Assembly: GCA_019187085.1 (NCBI GenBank)
Contig: JABARS010000001.1
Coordinates: forward strand, 124,001-188,000
Length of the DNA: 64,000 bases
Direction: 5' to 3'
DNA from: Pseudorhodoplanes sp.
GTDB lineage: Bacteria > Pseudomonadota > Alphaproteobacteria > Rhizobiales > Xanthobacteraceae
Shown one piece after another: positions 45,450 to 56,414 of the stretch. Below the pieces are notes generated by a model. The model searched no databases, had not been told where the DNA came from, and saw only the letters and a list, made by a program, of their open reading frames with translations. The translations under genes were made by a program, and so were the position numbers. Numbering within the stretch: position 1 is the stretch's first letter; each line of letters starts with the position of its first letter.

Positions 45450-46046
45450 TCAGGATGTCTTGCCGCTACTAGCCGCCATCTTCCGGCAACTTAACGCGGA
45501 CACGGCGATGGCGACGCCGGTCATGAGCAGATTGATGCCGACCAGAAGGCCGACCGCCCACAGCGCGGAGCCCGGCAAAGCGAGCGCGATCAGAAGCCCG
45601 AGCACGATGTCGAGCAGCCCGCTTGCCAGCACCCAGCCCCAGGCGCGCGGAACGTCGCGCTTGTGCTGAAACGCCAGGAGGAGCTTCGCCGCGCCGCCTG
45701 CGAGCAGATAGGCGGCGAGCACGATAGTGAGCGTGAGCACGCCTGCAACCGGATTCCATAAAATCACAATGCCGGCCGCGAGACAGAGAATGGCGGTGAC
45801 GAGATTCCACCCGAAGCCCGGCGCCGCACGGCCTGCCGCAAAGACCGCATAAAGCCCAAGCGCGCCGCCGGCGACCATGAGCCAGCCGACAAACAGGCTC
45901 GTGGCGAGCGAAGCGACCCCCGGCATGACGATCGCCAGCACGCCAAGCAACGCCATCACCACGCCATAGACCAGGAACCAGGTCGCGTATTTCCGCAGGG
46001 TTTGCTCATCGAAACGGATTTGAATGGCCGTCATCTCGGTGGACAT
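45450..46046 (-). CDS. HdeD-like membrane protein (DUF308)
   Basis: 198 residues, six transmembrane helices in three DUF308 pairs (VYGVVMALLGVLAIVMPGVA, LFVGWLMVAGGALGLYAVFA, GLLVGINLLMTGVAIAVSAL). E. coli HdeD supports acid resistance at high cell density. It has two copies of the ribosome-binding segment: CAGGAGGCTGC occurs twice in tandem upstream of ATG 46046. Confidence 0.9.
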   Translation of the reverse strand: MSTEMTAIQIRFDEQTLRKYATWFLVYGVVMALLGVLAIVMPGVASLATSLFVGWLMVAGGALGLYAVFAAGRAAPGFGWNLVTAILCLAAGIVILWNPVAGVLTLTIVLAAYLLAGGAAKLLLAFQHKRDVPRAWGWVLASGLLDIVLGLLIALALPGSALWAVGLLVGINLLMTGVAIAVSALSCRKMAASSGKTS

Positions 46047-46047
46047 T

Positions 46048-46069
46048 GCAGCCTCCTGGCAGCCTCCTG
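46048..46069 (-). promoter_or_regulatory. Duplicated Shine-Dalgarno segment of hdeD-like gene
   Basis: The minus strand reads CAGGAGGCTGC twice in direct succession (11 bp, perfect) immediately before the ATG at 46046. Both copies contain AGGAGG; the inner one is at the better distance. Copy-number changes here would alter translation. Confidence 0.75.
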
Positions 46070-46183
46070 TGGGACGAATGTTTTTATTTTATCAGCTTTC
46101 CGGGTGGCTGCCCCGCGCAGAAAGCGGGTGGCTGCTTTCGCCGTTTCGGATAGCTTACGATTTCCCTCCGCCTTTTCCGCCTC

Positions 46184-48252
<2,069 letters not shown>

Positions 48253-48530
48253 AGGCGACGCGGTCGGCGACGCGGGACCTACAACCGACGCTGTGCACCA
48301 TGATCGGTTTGGGTAAAAAATCGCCTAACTGGTCGCGTCTAACGCTTTGCAATTGCGTACGATTTTGAAACAGCGGCCGGCAAATTTTGCCGCCGTCGAA
48401 ATTCCGCCACGCGCAGTGGTGAACAAACCATTGAAAAGACGCCAAGTGGCCTTCAAATATGGGCCTTGATTGATGCGCGCGCGTAACGAACGCTCGAAAC
48501 GACGCTCGTGCGCGCGAACGGGAGGACCGG

Positions 48531-49445
48531 ATGCGCTGGGAAGATTTTCGCCGCAGCGATAATGTCGAAGATGCCCGCGACAGCGGACCGGGCGGCGGCG
48601 GCTTCGGCCTGCCGATGGGCCAGGGCGGCCTCGGCATCGGCACCATCATCATTCTCGGCCTGATCGGGTGGGCGCTCGGCATCGATCCGCGCATCCTGAT
48701 CGGCGGGGCCGAGGTCATTACCGGCGGCGGGGTTCCCGGCATGGAGCAGCGCGAGGCGCCGGCACCTGCACGCACCGGCGCGCCGAGCGACCGCACCGGC
48801 CAGTTCGTGGCCGCCGTGGTCGGCAATACCGAGGACGTATGGGTCCAGGTTTTCCGCGAGAACGGGCAGAATTACCGCGCACCCAAGCTGCGCATGTTCG
48901 CGGGCGCGACGCGCTCGGCCTGCGGGGCGGCGCATTCGGCCATGGGGCCGTTCTATTGCCCGCTCGACCAGCGCGTCTATCTCGACACCTCGTTCTTCCG
49001 CGACATCGAGCGGCGCTTCGGCGGCTGCTCGGGCAAGGCGTGCGAATTCGCCTACAGCTACGTGATCGCCCACGAGATCGGCCATCACGTGCAGAACCTG
49101 CTCGGGGTGCTGCCGCGCGCCCAGCAGATGCAGCAGCAGGTCGGCAGCCGCGCCGAAGCCAACCGCATCCAGGTGCGCGTGGAATTGCAGGCCGACTGTT
49201 TCGCGGGCGTCTGGGCGAGCCGCTCCGAACGGCGCAAGAGCTTCCTCGATCCCGGCGACATCGAGGCCGCCATGCAGACTGCCTCCGCCATCGGCGACGA
49301 CCGCCTGCAGCGTCAGACGCAGGGCACCGTGGTGCCGGATTCCTTCACCCACGGCTCCTCGGTCCAGCGCCAGCGCTGGTTCTCGATCGGCTTCAAGGAA
49401 GGCAAGGTTTCGGCCTGCAATACGTTTGCCGCCACGAACCTTTGA
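48531..49445 (+). CDS. YpfJ-type neutral zinc metallopeptidase
   Basis: 304 residues. The N-terminus is cytoplasmic and Gly-rich (MRWEDFRRSDNVEDARDSGP), followed by one membrane helix (GIGTIIILGLIGWALGI) and an exported domain. The zinc motif is HEIGHH (SYVIAHEIGHHVQNLLGVLP), with QVRVELQADCFAGVWA as the third-ligand Glu region. Family PF04228. Substrate unknown. Confidence 0.92.
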   Translation: MRWEDFRRSDNVEDARDSGPGGGGFGLPMGQGGLGIGTIIILGLIGWALGIDPRILIGGAEVITGGGVPGMEQREAPAPARTGAPSDRTGQFVAAVVGNTEDVWVQVFRENGQNYRAPKLRMFAGATRSACGAAHSAMGPFYCPLDQRVYLDTSFFRDIERRFGGCSGKACEFAYSYVIAHEIGHHVQNLLGVLPRAQQMQQQVGSRAEANRIQVRVELQADCFAGVWASRSERRKSFLDPGDIEAAMQTASAIGDDRLQRQTQGTVVPDSFTHGSSVQRQRWFSIGFKEGKVSACNTFAATNL

Positions 49446-49540
49446 TCGCAGTGATCCGGCGCGGCGGGGACGCATCCGCCGCGCGCCACGCTACACGCAT
49501 CTGAAGCATCTCCTGCGCAAGGCGCGACGGGTTAGGGCAT

Positions 49541-49580
49541 CCTGCCCATCCGTTCCCGCGAACGCGGGGACCCGGCCGGA
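49541..49580. repeat. Short rhizobial-type intergenic repeat
   Basis: CCCATCCGTTCCCGCGAACG followed by CGGGGACCCGG, with a small stem CCCGCG/CGCGGG. I recall similar sequences dispersed between genes in Bradyrhizobium relatives; I could not check this. The rest of 49446-49649 is empty. Confidence 0.35.
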
Positions 49581-49649
49581 TTCCCGCCTGAGCCTGTGCT
49601 CGGGTCGGCAAAGCCAGACCCCCGGGTACGGCCATGAGCGGAGAATTGC

Positions 49650-50573
49650 TCAAAGCGAAAGCTCCCACGTCTCGCTCGCTTCGGACTTGCCGAACTCGTC
49701 GTGCGTCCATTCCTCGACCAGCCGGAAGCCGGCCTGCGCATAGATTGCCCGCGCGGCGACGAGCACGGCGTGTGTCCACAGCGTGATCTTGCGGTAGCCG
49801 GCCGCGCGCGCAAACGCGATGCATTCCTCGACGAGACGGCGGCCGATGCCGAGACCGCGCGCCTTGGGATCGACGATGAGCAGGCGCAGGCGCGCGACCT
49901 CATCGGTCTCGCGCACCAGAAAAACCGAGCCGACCGTCTCACCGTCGCACTCAGCGATCCAGCAGCGCTCACGCGCCGGATCGAAGCTTTTCAGGAACGC
50001 CGCGACGATCTCCGCCGTCAGCGCCTCGATGCGGCTGTCCCAGCCATACTCGGCGGGATAAAGCGTGCCGTGTCGCTCCACCACGAAGCCCATGTCGCCC
50101 GGACGATGCGTGCGCAGCCGCCAGGCCGGCGCCGGCTTGCCGCCCAGGATCGCGCCGATGTCGTCCATGGCCGCGATCGCGCGCCGGCGCCGTGCCGCCG
50201 GCACCGGGCGCAGCATCGCCTCGATTTCCTCATGCGAACGCGCATCAAGCCGGGCGAACGCCCTGCGTCCCTTCGCGGTCAGCGTCAGCAGCGATTGCCG
50301 CGCATCAGCCTTGTCGGTCGTCCTTGAAATGAGCCCGTCGTCGGCGAAACGCCGCAGCGTCCGGCTGAGATAGCCGTGATCGAGACTGAGTTCCTGCGCG
50401 ATGTCGCTTGCCGTGCAGGCGCCGCGCTGGCTGATCTCGAAAAGCACGCGCGCCTGGGTCAGCGAGAACGGGCTGTCGAACAGCCGGTCCTGCAGCAGCC
50501 CGATCTGGCGCGTGTAGAAGCGGTTGAAGCGGCGGACCGCGTCCACATCCTGTTTTGCGACGGCGCCAGCCAT
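49650..50573 (-). CDS. MarR-GNAT fusion regulator/acetyltransferase
   Basis: 307 residues. Residues 1-150 or so form a MarR winged helix (LTQARVLFEISQRGACTASD, LDHGYLSRTLRRFADDGLIS). Residues 160-307 are a GNAT domain (AECDGETVGSVFLVRETDEV, acetyl-CoA loop VDPKARGLGIGRRLVEECIA, ALYAQ-like end AIYAQAGFRL). Such fusions are known; the acetylated molecule may be the inducer. A perfect palindrome at 50616-50636 upstream is the likely autoregulatory site. Confidence 0.93.
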   Translation of the reverse strand: MAGAVAKQDVDAVRRFNRFYTRQIGLLQDRLFDSPFSLTQARVLFEISQRGACTASDIAQELSLDHGYLSRTLRRFADDGLISRTTDKADARQSLLTLTAKGRRAFARLDARSHEEIEAMLRPVPAARRRRAIAAMDDIGAILGGKPAPAWRLRTHRPGDMGFVVERHGTLYPAEYGWDSRIEALTAEIVAAFLKSFDPARERCWIAECDGETVGSVFLVRETDEVARLRLLIVDPKARGLGIGRRLVEECIAFARAAGYRKITLWTHAVLVAARAIYAQAGFRLVEEWTHDEFGKSEASETWELSL

Positions 50574-50615
50574 CCGTCTCCTCCGCGTTCTTGCGGCGGA
50601 AACAGGCTTCCATAA

Positions 50616-50636
50616 TTATTTGACTTAGTCAAATAA
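50616..50636. promoter_or_regulatory. Palindromic MarR operator
   Basis: TTATTTGAC-TTA-GTCAAATAA, a perfect 9-bp inverted repeat, lies 43 nt upstream of the MarR-GNAT start. Its length and A/T richness fit MarR dimers and stand out in this GC-rich DNA. It probably mediates autoregulation. Confidence 0.8.
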
Positions 50637-50693
50637 CTGACCGAAGGCCGGATACCGCAATCGCTGGCCGCACGCGCCTCGTTTCCACGTGAT

Positions 50694-51272
50694 TCAAACG
50701 CGCGACAGCGCGATCCCGCTGCGCAGGCGCACGATCGCCGACCGCGGCAGGCGGCGCAGCAATTCGCGCTCGGGATCGGCCGCGGCGGCGCGGTGCCCGC
50801 CCAGCTCGCGATAGCGGCTTTTGGCGATCAAAAGGCCCTGTTCGGGCTTGGGCCGCGCGCCGAGGGCGGCAGCGAGCAGCGCAAGCAGCTCGGCAGCCGC
50901 CGACGCCTGCGACTGGCCGGCCGCGACCCGGCGAAAAACCGCAACGCGATGCAGCTCGGCCGTCTCGATGAAATGCCGCGCCTCGCCGACCCAGCTTTCC
51001 TCAAGCAGCGCGCCGGGCACAACGAACATCAGCCAGTCCGAACGCGCCTGCGCCGCGGTCGCCGCAAGCCGTGCGCCCGCCGGACCGGGCAGGGCCAGAA
51101 AACGGCAGCCGGCCACGTCGCCGACGCTCGCGGTTTCGTCCGTGGATCCCGCATCGGCCAGGATGACCTCGCGAATGAGGCCCGCGGTCGCCCCCGGCAC
51201 GAGGCACGCAAGCGTGCGCACCAGAAGACGCTCCGATTCGCGGGTCGGTATGATCACGCTGATCATCGTCAT
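50694..51272 (-). CDS. Small family-2-like glycosyltransferase
   Basis: 192 residues from ATG 51272. MTMISVIIPTRESERLLVRT and VILADAGSTDETASVGD are the GT-A nucleotide-binding start, with the DAGSTD motif. LPGPAGARLAATAAQARSDW follows. The protein is shorter than usual (about 230 or more) and lacks a clear DxD and a C-terminal membrane anchor. It is divergent from the radical SAM gene. The acceptor is unknown. Confidence 0.8.
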   Translation of the reverse strand: MTMISVIIPTRESERLLVRTLACLVPGATAGLIREVILADAGSTDETASVGDVAGCRFLALPGPAGARLAATAAQARSDWLMFVVPGALLEESWVGEARHFIETAELHRVAVFRRVAAGQSQASAAAELLALLAAALGARPKPEQGLLIAKSRYRELGGHRAAAADPERELLRRLPRSAIVRLRSGIALSRV

Positions 51273-51440
51273 TCCGGATGCATGGCGCCGACACGGGGAA
51301 CCTGCCCCGGCCTCGCCCGTTGCCCCCAAGAGCTTGGGTCCTTTCGCTGCAATGCCACGCTATCTGGCGAAATCAACAGCGATCCGGTTCCAGGATTAAA
51401 GTTCTTGTTTTGTTCTATGAACCGCTCTAGGTTTATTTTC

Positions 51441-52616
51441 ATGGCTCGATCCTCTGCAGCCCTCAGAAGCCCGCCGGCGCCGCTGCCCTCCGCGCCGGCG
51501 GGCGACTTTGCCCCGGCGGCGACCGACACGACCGGCCTGCTCGGCACGGGCGTGCCCCGGGACCGCCGCCGCGGACGCGGCACGCTGTCGAATGCCTCCG
51601 GACGCTACGAGCCGCTGGCGCGCATCGTGTTCGACGACGGCTGGCAAAGCCTCGAAGACCTGCCGCCGTTCAAGACCAGCGTGCAGATCGACGCCACCCG
51701 CAAGATAATCACGCGCAACGAATCGCCCGACATCTCCTTCGACCGCTCGATCAATCCCTATCGCGGCTGCGAACACGGCTGTGTCTATTGCTTCGCGCGG
51801 CCCACGCACGCCTATCTCGGCCTCTCGCCCGGTCTGGATTTCGAATCCAGGCTGTTCATGAAGCCGGAGGCGCCGACCCTGCTCGAAAAGGAATTGTCCG
51901 CACCGGGCTATACGCCGCGCACGATCGCGATCGGCACCAATACCGACCCCTATCAGCCGATCGAGAAGAAATACGAGATCATGCGGCGCATCCTGGAAGT
52001 GCTGGAGCGCAGCGGACATCCGGTCGGGATCGTCACCAAGTCGGCGCTCGTCACGCGCGATATCGACATCCTGGCGCGCATGGCAAAGCGCAATCTCGCC
52101 AAGGTCGCAATTTCGGTCACGACGCTCGACCCCATGACCGCGCGCACGATGGAGCCGCGCGCGGCAACACCCGCCCGCCGGCTCGAAGCGCTGCGCCGGC
52201 TTTCGGAGGCCGGCATTCCGACCTCGGTCATGGTCGCGCCGGTGATCCCGGCCATCAACGATGCCGATATCGAACGCATTCTGGATGCCGCAGCACTTGC
52301 CGGCGTCAAGGGCGCGGGCTTCGTCCTGTTGCGGCTGCCGCTCGAGGTGCGCGACCTGTTCAAGGAATGGCTGATGGCGAATTTCCCCGACCGCTACCGC
52401 CACGTGCTCAAGCTCGTGCGCGACATGCGCGGCGGCAAGGACTACGATTCGACCTGGGGCAAGCGCATGACCGGAACCGGCCCCTATGCCTGGATGATCG
52501 GCCGGCGCTTCGAGGCCCATTGCGAGAAGCTTGGCCTGAACACCGAACGCACCCGGCTCACCGTCGAACATTTCCAGCGACCGAAAAAAGGATCGGAGCA
52601 ACTCAGCCTGTTCTGA
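51441..52616 (+). CDS. PA0069-family radical SAM protein
   Basis: 391 residues from ATG 51441. The radical SAM triad is CEHGCVYCFARPTHAYLGLS (C-x3-C-x2-C), preceded by NPYRGCEHG. TIAIGTNTDPYQPIEKKYEI and VGIVTKSALVTRDIDILARM are conserved strand motifs, as in SPL-like proteins of the PA0069/Rv2578c group. The N-terminal 60 residues are Pro/Ala/Arg-rich and variable. Substrate unknown, although the fold resembles spore photoproduct lyase. Confidence 0.93.
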   Translation: MARSSAALRSPPAPLPSAPAGDFAPAATDTTGLLGTGVPRDRRRGRGTLSNASGRYEPLARIVFDDGWQSLEDLPPFKTSVQIDATRKIITRNESPDISFDRSINPYRGCEHGCVYCFARPTHAYLGLSPGLDFESRLFMKPEAPTLLEKELSAPGYTPRTIAIGTNTDPYQPIEKKYEIMRRILEVLERSGHPVGIVTKSALVTRDIDILARMAKRNLAKVAISVTTLDPMTARTMEPRAATPARRLEALRRLSEAGIPTSVMVAPVIPAINDADIERILDAAALAGVKGAGFVLLRLPLEVRDLFKEWLMANFPDRYRHVLKLVRDMRGGKDYDSTWGKRMTGTGPYAWMIGRRFEAHCEKLGLNTERTRLTVEHFQRPKKGSEQLSLF

Positions 52617-52690
52617 CCGTTCGACAATTGCCCTGTCATTTCCCCGGGGCACCGCCGCGGAAGCTGCATAAAGCGGCCCGCCGGCGGCGA

Positions 52691-52722
52691 ATCTTCCCGG
52701 CCGGCTGTGCGGCCGGGAAGGT
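52691..52722 (+). terminator. Hairpin after the radical SAM gene
   Basis: CTTCCCGGCCG (52693-52703) and CGGCCGGGAAG (52710-52720) form a perfect 11-bp stem with GCTGTG loop, extended by one A-T and a G-T pair. No T-run follows. Likely a transcript end or RNA-stability element between the radical SAM and VOC genes. Confidence 0.5.
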
Positions 52723-52767
52723 TCGCGAGGCTCTCGCGCCCCGGGGTTCGTCCATTCGGGAACGCCT

Positions 52768-53220
52768 ATGACCAACTCGAATACCACCGCTCACGCCCAT
52801 GTCAGTCTGATCACGCTCGGCACTGCCGATCTCGCACGGGCAGCGACGTTCTACGAGCGGCTAGGCTTCAAGCGCAAAATGCGCGCCGCGAAGGGCGTTG
52901 CTTTTTTCGAGGCCGGCGGCATTGCGCTGTCGCTTTATGGACTGTCCGACCTTGCCCGCGATGCCGGCCTGCCGGGCGCGGACCAGCGTCCGGGCGCAGG
53001 CGGGATAACGCTCGCCTGGAACTGCGCGAGCGAGGCCATGGTCGACGCCGCGATGGCGCAGGCGAAAGCGGCCGGCGGCCGCATCCTCGTCGCCGCGCAG
53101 AAAGCGTCCTGGGGCGGCTATCACGGCCACTTCGCCGACCCCGACGGCCATGTCTGGGAGGTGGCGTTCAATCCCCAGTTTCCACTGACGCCCGACGGCC
53201 GCCCGACACTGCCCGACTAA
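52768..53220 (+). CDS. VOC-superfamily (glyoxalase-like) protein
   Basis: 150 residues. LITLGTADLARAATFYERLG starts the first beta-alpha-beta-beta-beta unit, and FADPDGHVWEVAFNP ends the second with the metal-binding Glu. His near HVSLIT is the other possible ligand. A single-domain member; function could be resistance, isomerase or dioxygenase. Confidence 0.9.
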   Translation: MTNSNTTAHAHVSLITLGTADLARAATFYERLGFKRKMRAAKGVAFFEAGGIALSLYGLSDLARDAGLPGADQRPGAGGITLAWNCASEAMVDAAMAQAKAAGGRILVAAQKASWGGYHGHFADPDGHVWEVAFNPQFPLTPDGRPTLPD

Positions 53221-53259
53221 GGCGTTGCCATTTGCACACGCCCATCGGCTGCGTCGGCA

Positions 53260-54444
53260 TCATAATAGCGCCGCGCGGCTGCGCCGCCATGCAAGCCAGA
53301 GAATCGACAGCGCCGCGATCACCAGCCAGGGTACGAGCAGCAAGTTCATCATCTGCCAGCCGACCGCTTGCAGTAACGCACCCGCACCGAGCGACGAAAC
53401 GAGACCGACGACGAATATCGTCATGTCATTGGCGGCTTGCGCGCGTCCGCGCTCGGATGCGGCATAAGTCCCGGTCAACAGCGTTGTGCCGCCGACATAA
53501 AGAAAATTCCAGCCGATGCCGAGCAAGACGAGCGCCACGGCGAACGACGCAAAGCCGGTGCCGCTGAGGGCCATGAGAATATGGCCGAAGAACAGTGCCA
53601 CACCGGCAAACATGATCGGGAGCACCCCGAATCGTTCGATCAGCGAGCCAGTGAAGAAGGACGGAAGAAACATTCCCAGCACATGGAGCTGGATGACCAC
53701 GGAGGTTTCCGACAGTCCGTGATCGTGATGAATCATGGCCAGCGGTGTCGCGGTCATCGCAAGGATCATGATCCCGTAGCCGGTCGCCGCGCCAAACAGG
53801 GCGACCAGATAGGCCGGCTGCCGAGCGATCTGATGCAATGGGCGACCGGCCGGCTCGGCCTCGGCGACGCGCAATTGCGGGACCCGGACGCCCTGCAGCA
53901 AGCCGACAGCCGCCAGAGAGACGACCGCAAGCAGCAGAAACGAGCCGGCATAATGGGGATCGATAAGCGTCACCCCTAGACGACCGAGCGCAGGCCCGAG
54001 AAGCGCCGCGACAACGCCCCCGGCCAACACGAGCGAAATTGCCCGCGGCCGAAAACCGTCGTCGGCCACCTCGGAGGCCGCAAAGCGGTAGAATTGCGCA
54101 AACCCCTGATAGGCGCCGACCAGAAAGGTGCCTGCGCAAAGGATCAGCAACGATCCCACGACAATTCCGCAAACGCCGACAAGACCGCCGACCGTGCCGA
54201 GTATTGCGCCAGCAACAAACCCGGCGCGGCGGCCAGCACGGACCATCCAGACCGAGGCCGGGATGGTCGTGACCGCGGTGCCGAGAAACATGGCTGCAAT
54301 CGGTGCCGTCGCGAATTGGGGATGGGTCGCGATCTGACCGCCGGCCAGTCCTCCCACTGTCATCACCAGGACCGACGCCGTTTGAAACAGCGCCTGGGCC
54401 GTCGCCAGCAGGAGCACCTGACGGTGCATCGCTTTGCGCAACAT
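53260..54444 (-). CDS. MFS transporter in a sulfur-type module
   Basis: 394 residues from ATG 54444, twelve membrane spans. The loop motif between helices 2 and 3 is SVWMVRAGRRAGFVAG, and SLIERFGVLPIMFAG is the equivalent after helix 8. YVGGTTLLTGTYAASERGRA is in the C-terminal half. It starts 17 nt after the DsrE-like gene and is probably co-transcribed with it; both diverge from the ArsR-rhodanese regulator. The substrate may be an anion or sulfur compound, by context only. Confidence 0.88.
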   Translation of the reverse strand: MLRKAMHRQVLLLATAQALFQTASVLVMTVGGLAGGQIATHPQFATAPIAAMFLGTAVTTIPASVWMVRAGRRAGFVAGAILGTVGGLVGVCGIVVGSLLILCAGTFLVGAYQGFAQFYRFAASEVADDGFRPRAISLVLAGGVVAALLGPALGRLGVTLIDPHYAGSFLLLAVVSLAAVGLLQGVRVPQLRVAEAEPAGRPLHQIARQPAYLVALFGAATGYGIMILAMTATPLAMIHHDHGLSETSVVIQLHVLGMFLPSFFTGSLIERFGVLPIMFAGVALFFGHILMALSGTGFASFAVALVLLGIGWNFLYVGGTTLLTGTYAASERGRAQAANDMTIFVVGLVSSLGAGALLQAVGWQMMNLLLVPWLVIAALSILWLAWRRSRAALL

Positions 54445-54461
54445 GGCACTTGCATCCTTAT

Positions 54462-54815
54462 TCAGAAAACAAGGATCCGATCGGCATCCTCCGTCGCCTC
54501 GGCCAGGGCATCCATGGTGCTGCGATCCGCGCCCTGCATCATCTGATCCGCCGGCAGTCCGCGCGCATCCATGCAAGTGCCGCACAGGAGGAGCCGTCCC
54601 TTGGCGGCGACAATGCGCCTCAGCATGCGCTCCACGTTGTAATAGCCCTCGGGCGTCTGCTGCCCCGCTCGCGCCGCCAGCACGGCATCGGCCATCAGAA
54701 ACACGGTGACTACGCTGCCGCTGCTTCTCTTGAGCAGCGCATGCGCCAGGCGCAGCGCGTTGTAGACGCGCTCCGTGCCATAGGGCGGATCGTTGAGGAT
54801 GATGAGAATGTTCAT
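54462..54815 (-). CDS. DsrE-family sulfur-relay-like protein
   Basis: 117 residues. MNILIILNDPPYGTERVYNA, VVTVFLMADAVLAARAGQQT and LLLCGTCMDARGL form the DsrE fold with a conserved Cys pair CGTC, at the position that carries persulfide in DsrE/TusD-like proteins. It is divergent from the ArsR-rhodanese gene. Likely a sulfur carrier. Confidence 0.92.
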   Translation of the reverse strand: MNILIILNDPPYGTERVYNALRLAHALLKRSSGSVVTVFLMADAVLAARAGQQTPEGYYNVERMLRRIVAAKGRLLLCGTCMDARGLPADQMMQGADRSTMDALAEATEDADRILVF

Positions 54816-54856
54816 GGTGCCCTCCGAATGCGGAGAGTTTGACTTTGCACCGGACG

Positions 54857-54890
54857 CGGCTATTATTCAATCATTCAATTGAATTATCTA
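54857..54890. promoter_or_regulatory. Palindromic operator of the ArsR-rhodanese module
   Basis: A perfect 12-bp palindrome ATTCAATTGAAT (54873-54884), preceded by another ATTCAA (54865-54870), lies between the divergent genes. It fits an ArsR/SmtB dimer site. The regulator's TTG start at 54879 lies inside it, so a later start is possible. Confidence 0.7.
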
Positions 54891-55568
54891 AACCAAACCC
54901 GACCATTGAACCAGGACCCACCAAAAAAACGCCTTTACGAAAGCTTCGCGGCCATCGCGCGCGCGCTCGGCCATGCTCACAGACTCGAGCTGCTGGAACA
55001 GCTTGCTCAGGGCGAACGCCCGGTCGAGGCGCTGGCGCAGCGCACCGGCCTTTCGGTCGCGAACGCGTCCCAGCACCTGCAGCAATTGCGACGGGGCGGG
55101 CTCGTTGCCGCACGACGCGAAGGCAAGAATGTCGTCTATCGTCTTGCCGACGGCCCGGTGATCGAAGCGCTTGCCGCGCTTCGGGGCATCGCAGAGCGCA
55201 ACGTCGCCGAGGCGCGCGAGGTGATGCACAGCTATTTCAACAATCTCGACTCCATGGAGCCGGTGACGCGCGCGGAGCTGATGCAACGGCTTCGTGACGG
55301 CACCGCAACCTTGCTCGACGTACGTCCCGAGGACGAATACCGCCTCGGCCATCTGCCCGGCGCCGTGAATGTCTCTTTGAGTGCCCTGCGTGGCCGCAAA
55401 TTCAAGTTGCCGAAGAATCGCCAAGTCGTCGCCTATTGCCGGGGGCCGTATTGCGTCCTGTCCTTTGAGGCGGTGCGGCTGCTGCGCGAACGCGGCTATA
55501 AGGCGCGCCGGCTGGAGGATGGATTTCCCGAATGGAAGGCGGCCGGCTTCGCTGTACAGGGCCCTTGA
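54879..55568 (+). CDS. ArsR-type regulator with rhodanese domain
   Basis: 229 residues. The winged helix is HAHRLELLEQLAQGERPVEA, LSVANASQHLQQLRRGGLVA and GKNVVYRLADG. A rhodanese domain follows: LLDVRPEDEYRLGHLPGAVN, catalytic Cys in VAYCRGPYCVLS, and LEDGFPEWKAAGF. A sensor that moves sulfur from a persulfide to control DNA binding is the plausible role. The start is TTG 54879 (alternative TTG 54906). It is divergent from the DsrE and MFS genes, the likely regulon. Confidence 0.9.
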   Translation: MNYLNQTRPLNQDPPKKRLYESFAAIARALGHAHRLELLEQLAQGERPVEALAQRTGLSVANASQHLQQLRRGGLVAARREGKNVVYRLADGPVIEALAALRGIAERNVAEAREVMHSYFNNLDSMEPVTRAELMQRLRDGTATLLDVRPEDEYRLGHLPGAVNVSLSALRGRKFKLPKNRQVVAYCRGPYCVLSFEAVRLLRERGYKARRLEDGFPEWKAAGFAVQGP

Positions 55569-55664
55569 TTCTGCGGCCGCGGAAGACTGTCTAGATATCA
55601 ACAGATTGCGCCGGCGGCGGCATCGTGAATTCCAATCCCCGGCATGCAGAGCTAAAAAGTGCGC

Positions 55665-56366
55665 ATGAGTCTCGCCACTCCGCGCGCCCCTCGCCTGCCG
55701 CTCCGCGAAGAAGCCGTCCGGCCGACCTTCCGCCGGGAACGGGCGGCCATGAAGAACGGGCTTTTACCGGTGGCGGGCTGCGACGAGGCCGGCCGCGGCC
55801 CGCTTGCGGGCCCGGTCGTTGCGGCGGCGGTGATCCTCGATCCGGAGCGCGTGCCGCGTGGTCTCGACGATTCCAAGAAGCTGCCGCCGGCCGCGCGCGA
55901 AAAACTCTACGACGCGATCTGCGCGACCGCCGAGGTCGCCGTCGCGGTCGGCTCCTGCACGCGCATCGACCGCGACAATATCCTGCAGGCCTCGCTGTGG
56001 GCGCTGGCGCGGGCGGTGGAGGCCTTGCCGGTCCGCCCCGGCCTCGTCTTCGTCGACGGCTGCGACCGGATCGCAGTATCGTGCGAATGCCGTCCGGTCA
56101 TCCACGGCGACGCGCTCGTGGCCTCGATTGCGGCCGCCTCCATCGTCGCCAAGGTAACCCGCGACCGGCTGATGGCGCGGCTGGGTGCAGCCTATCCCGG
56201 CTACGGCTTCGAGCGCCACATGGGCTACAGCGTGCCCGAGCATACCGAGGCGCTGCAGCGGCTCGGACCGACCATCCACCACCGCCGCAGTTTTTCGCCC
56301 GTAGCCCGCGCTTATGGTGATAATCTGGATGATGCCGACCTTGCGGAGGACGGGTTGCCTCTGTGA
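55665..56366 (+). CDS. rnhB: Ribonuclease HII
   Basis: 233 residues (ATG 55665; a GTG lies two codons upstream). The D-E-D-D metal site is seen as [19 protein letters not shown], then VFVDGCDRI and [13 protein letters not shown]. It removes RNA from RNA-DNA hybrids and single ribonucleotides. The N-terminal 35 residues are an Arg-rich extension not found in the core family, so the true start may be later. Confidence 0.96.
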   Translation: MSLATPRAPRLPLREEAVRPTFRRERAAMKNGLLPVAGCDEAGRGPLAGPVVAAAVILDPERVPRGLDDSKKLPPAAREKLYDAICATAEVAVAVGSCTRIDRDNILQASLWALARAVEALPVRPGLVFVDGCDRIAVSCECRPVIHGDALVASIAAASIVAKVTRDRLMARLGAAYPGYGFERHMGYSVPEHTEALQRLGPTIHHRRSFSPVARAYGDNLDDADLAEDGLPL

Positions 56367-56414
56367 GCGCGCGCCTGTAATTGCCCGCCGTCCCGAGGCC
56401 CGCCCGTCGCCGCA

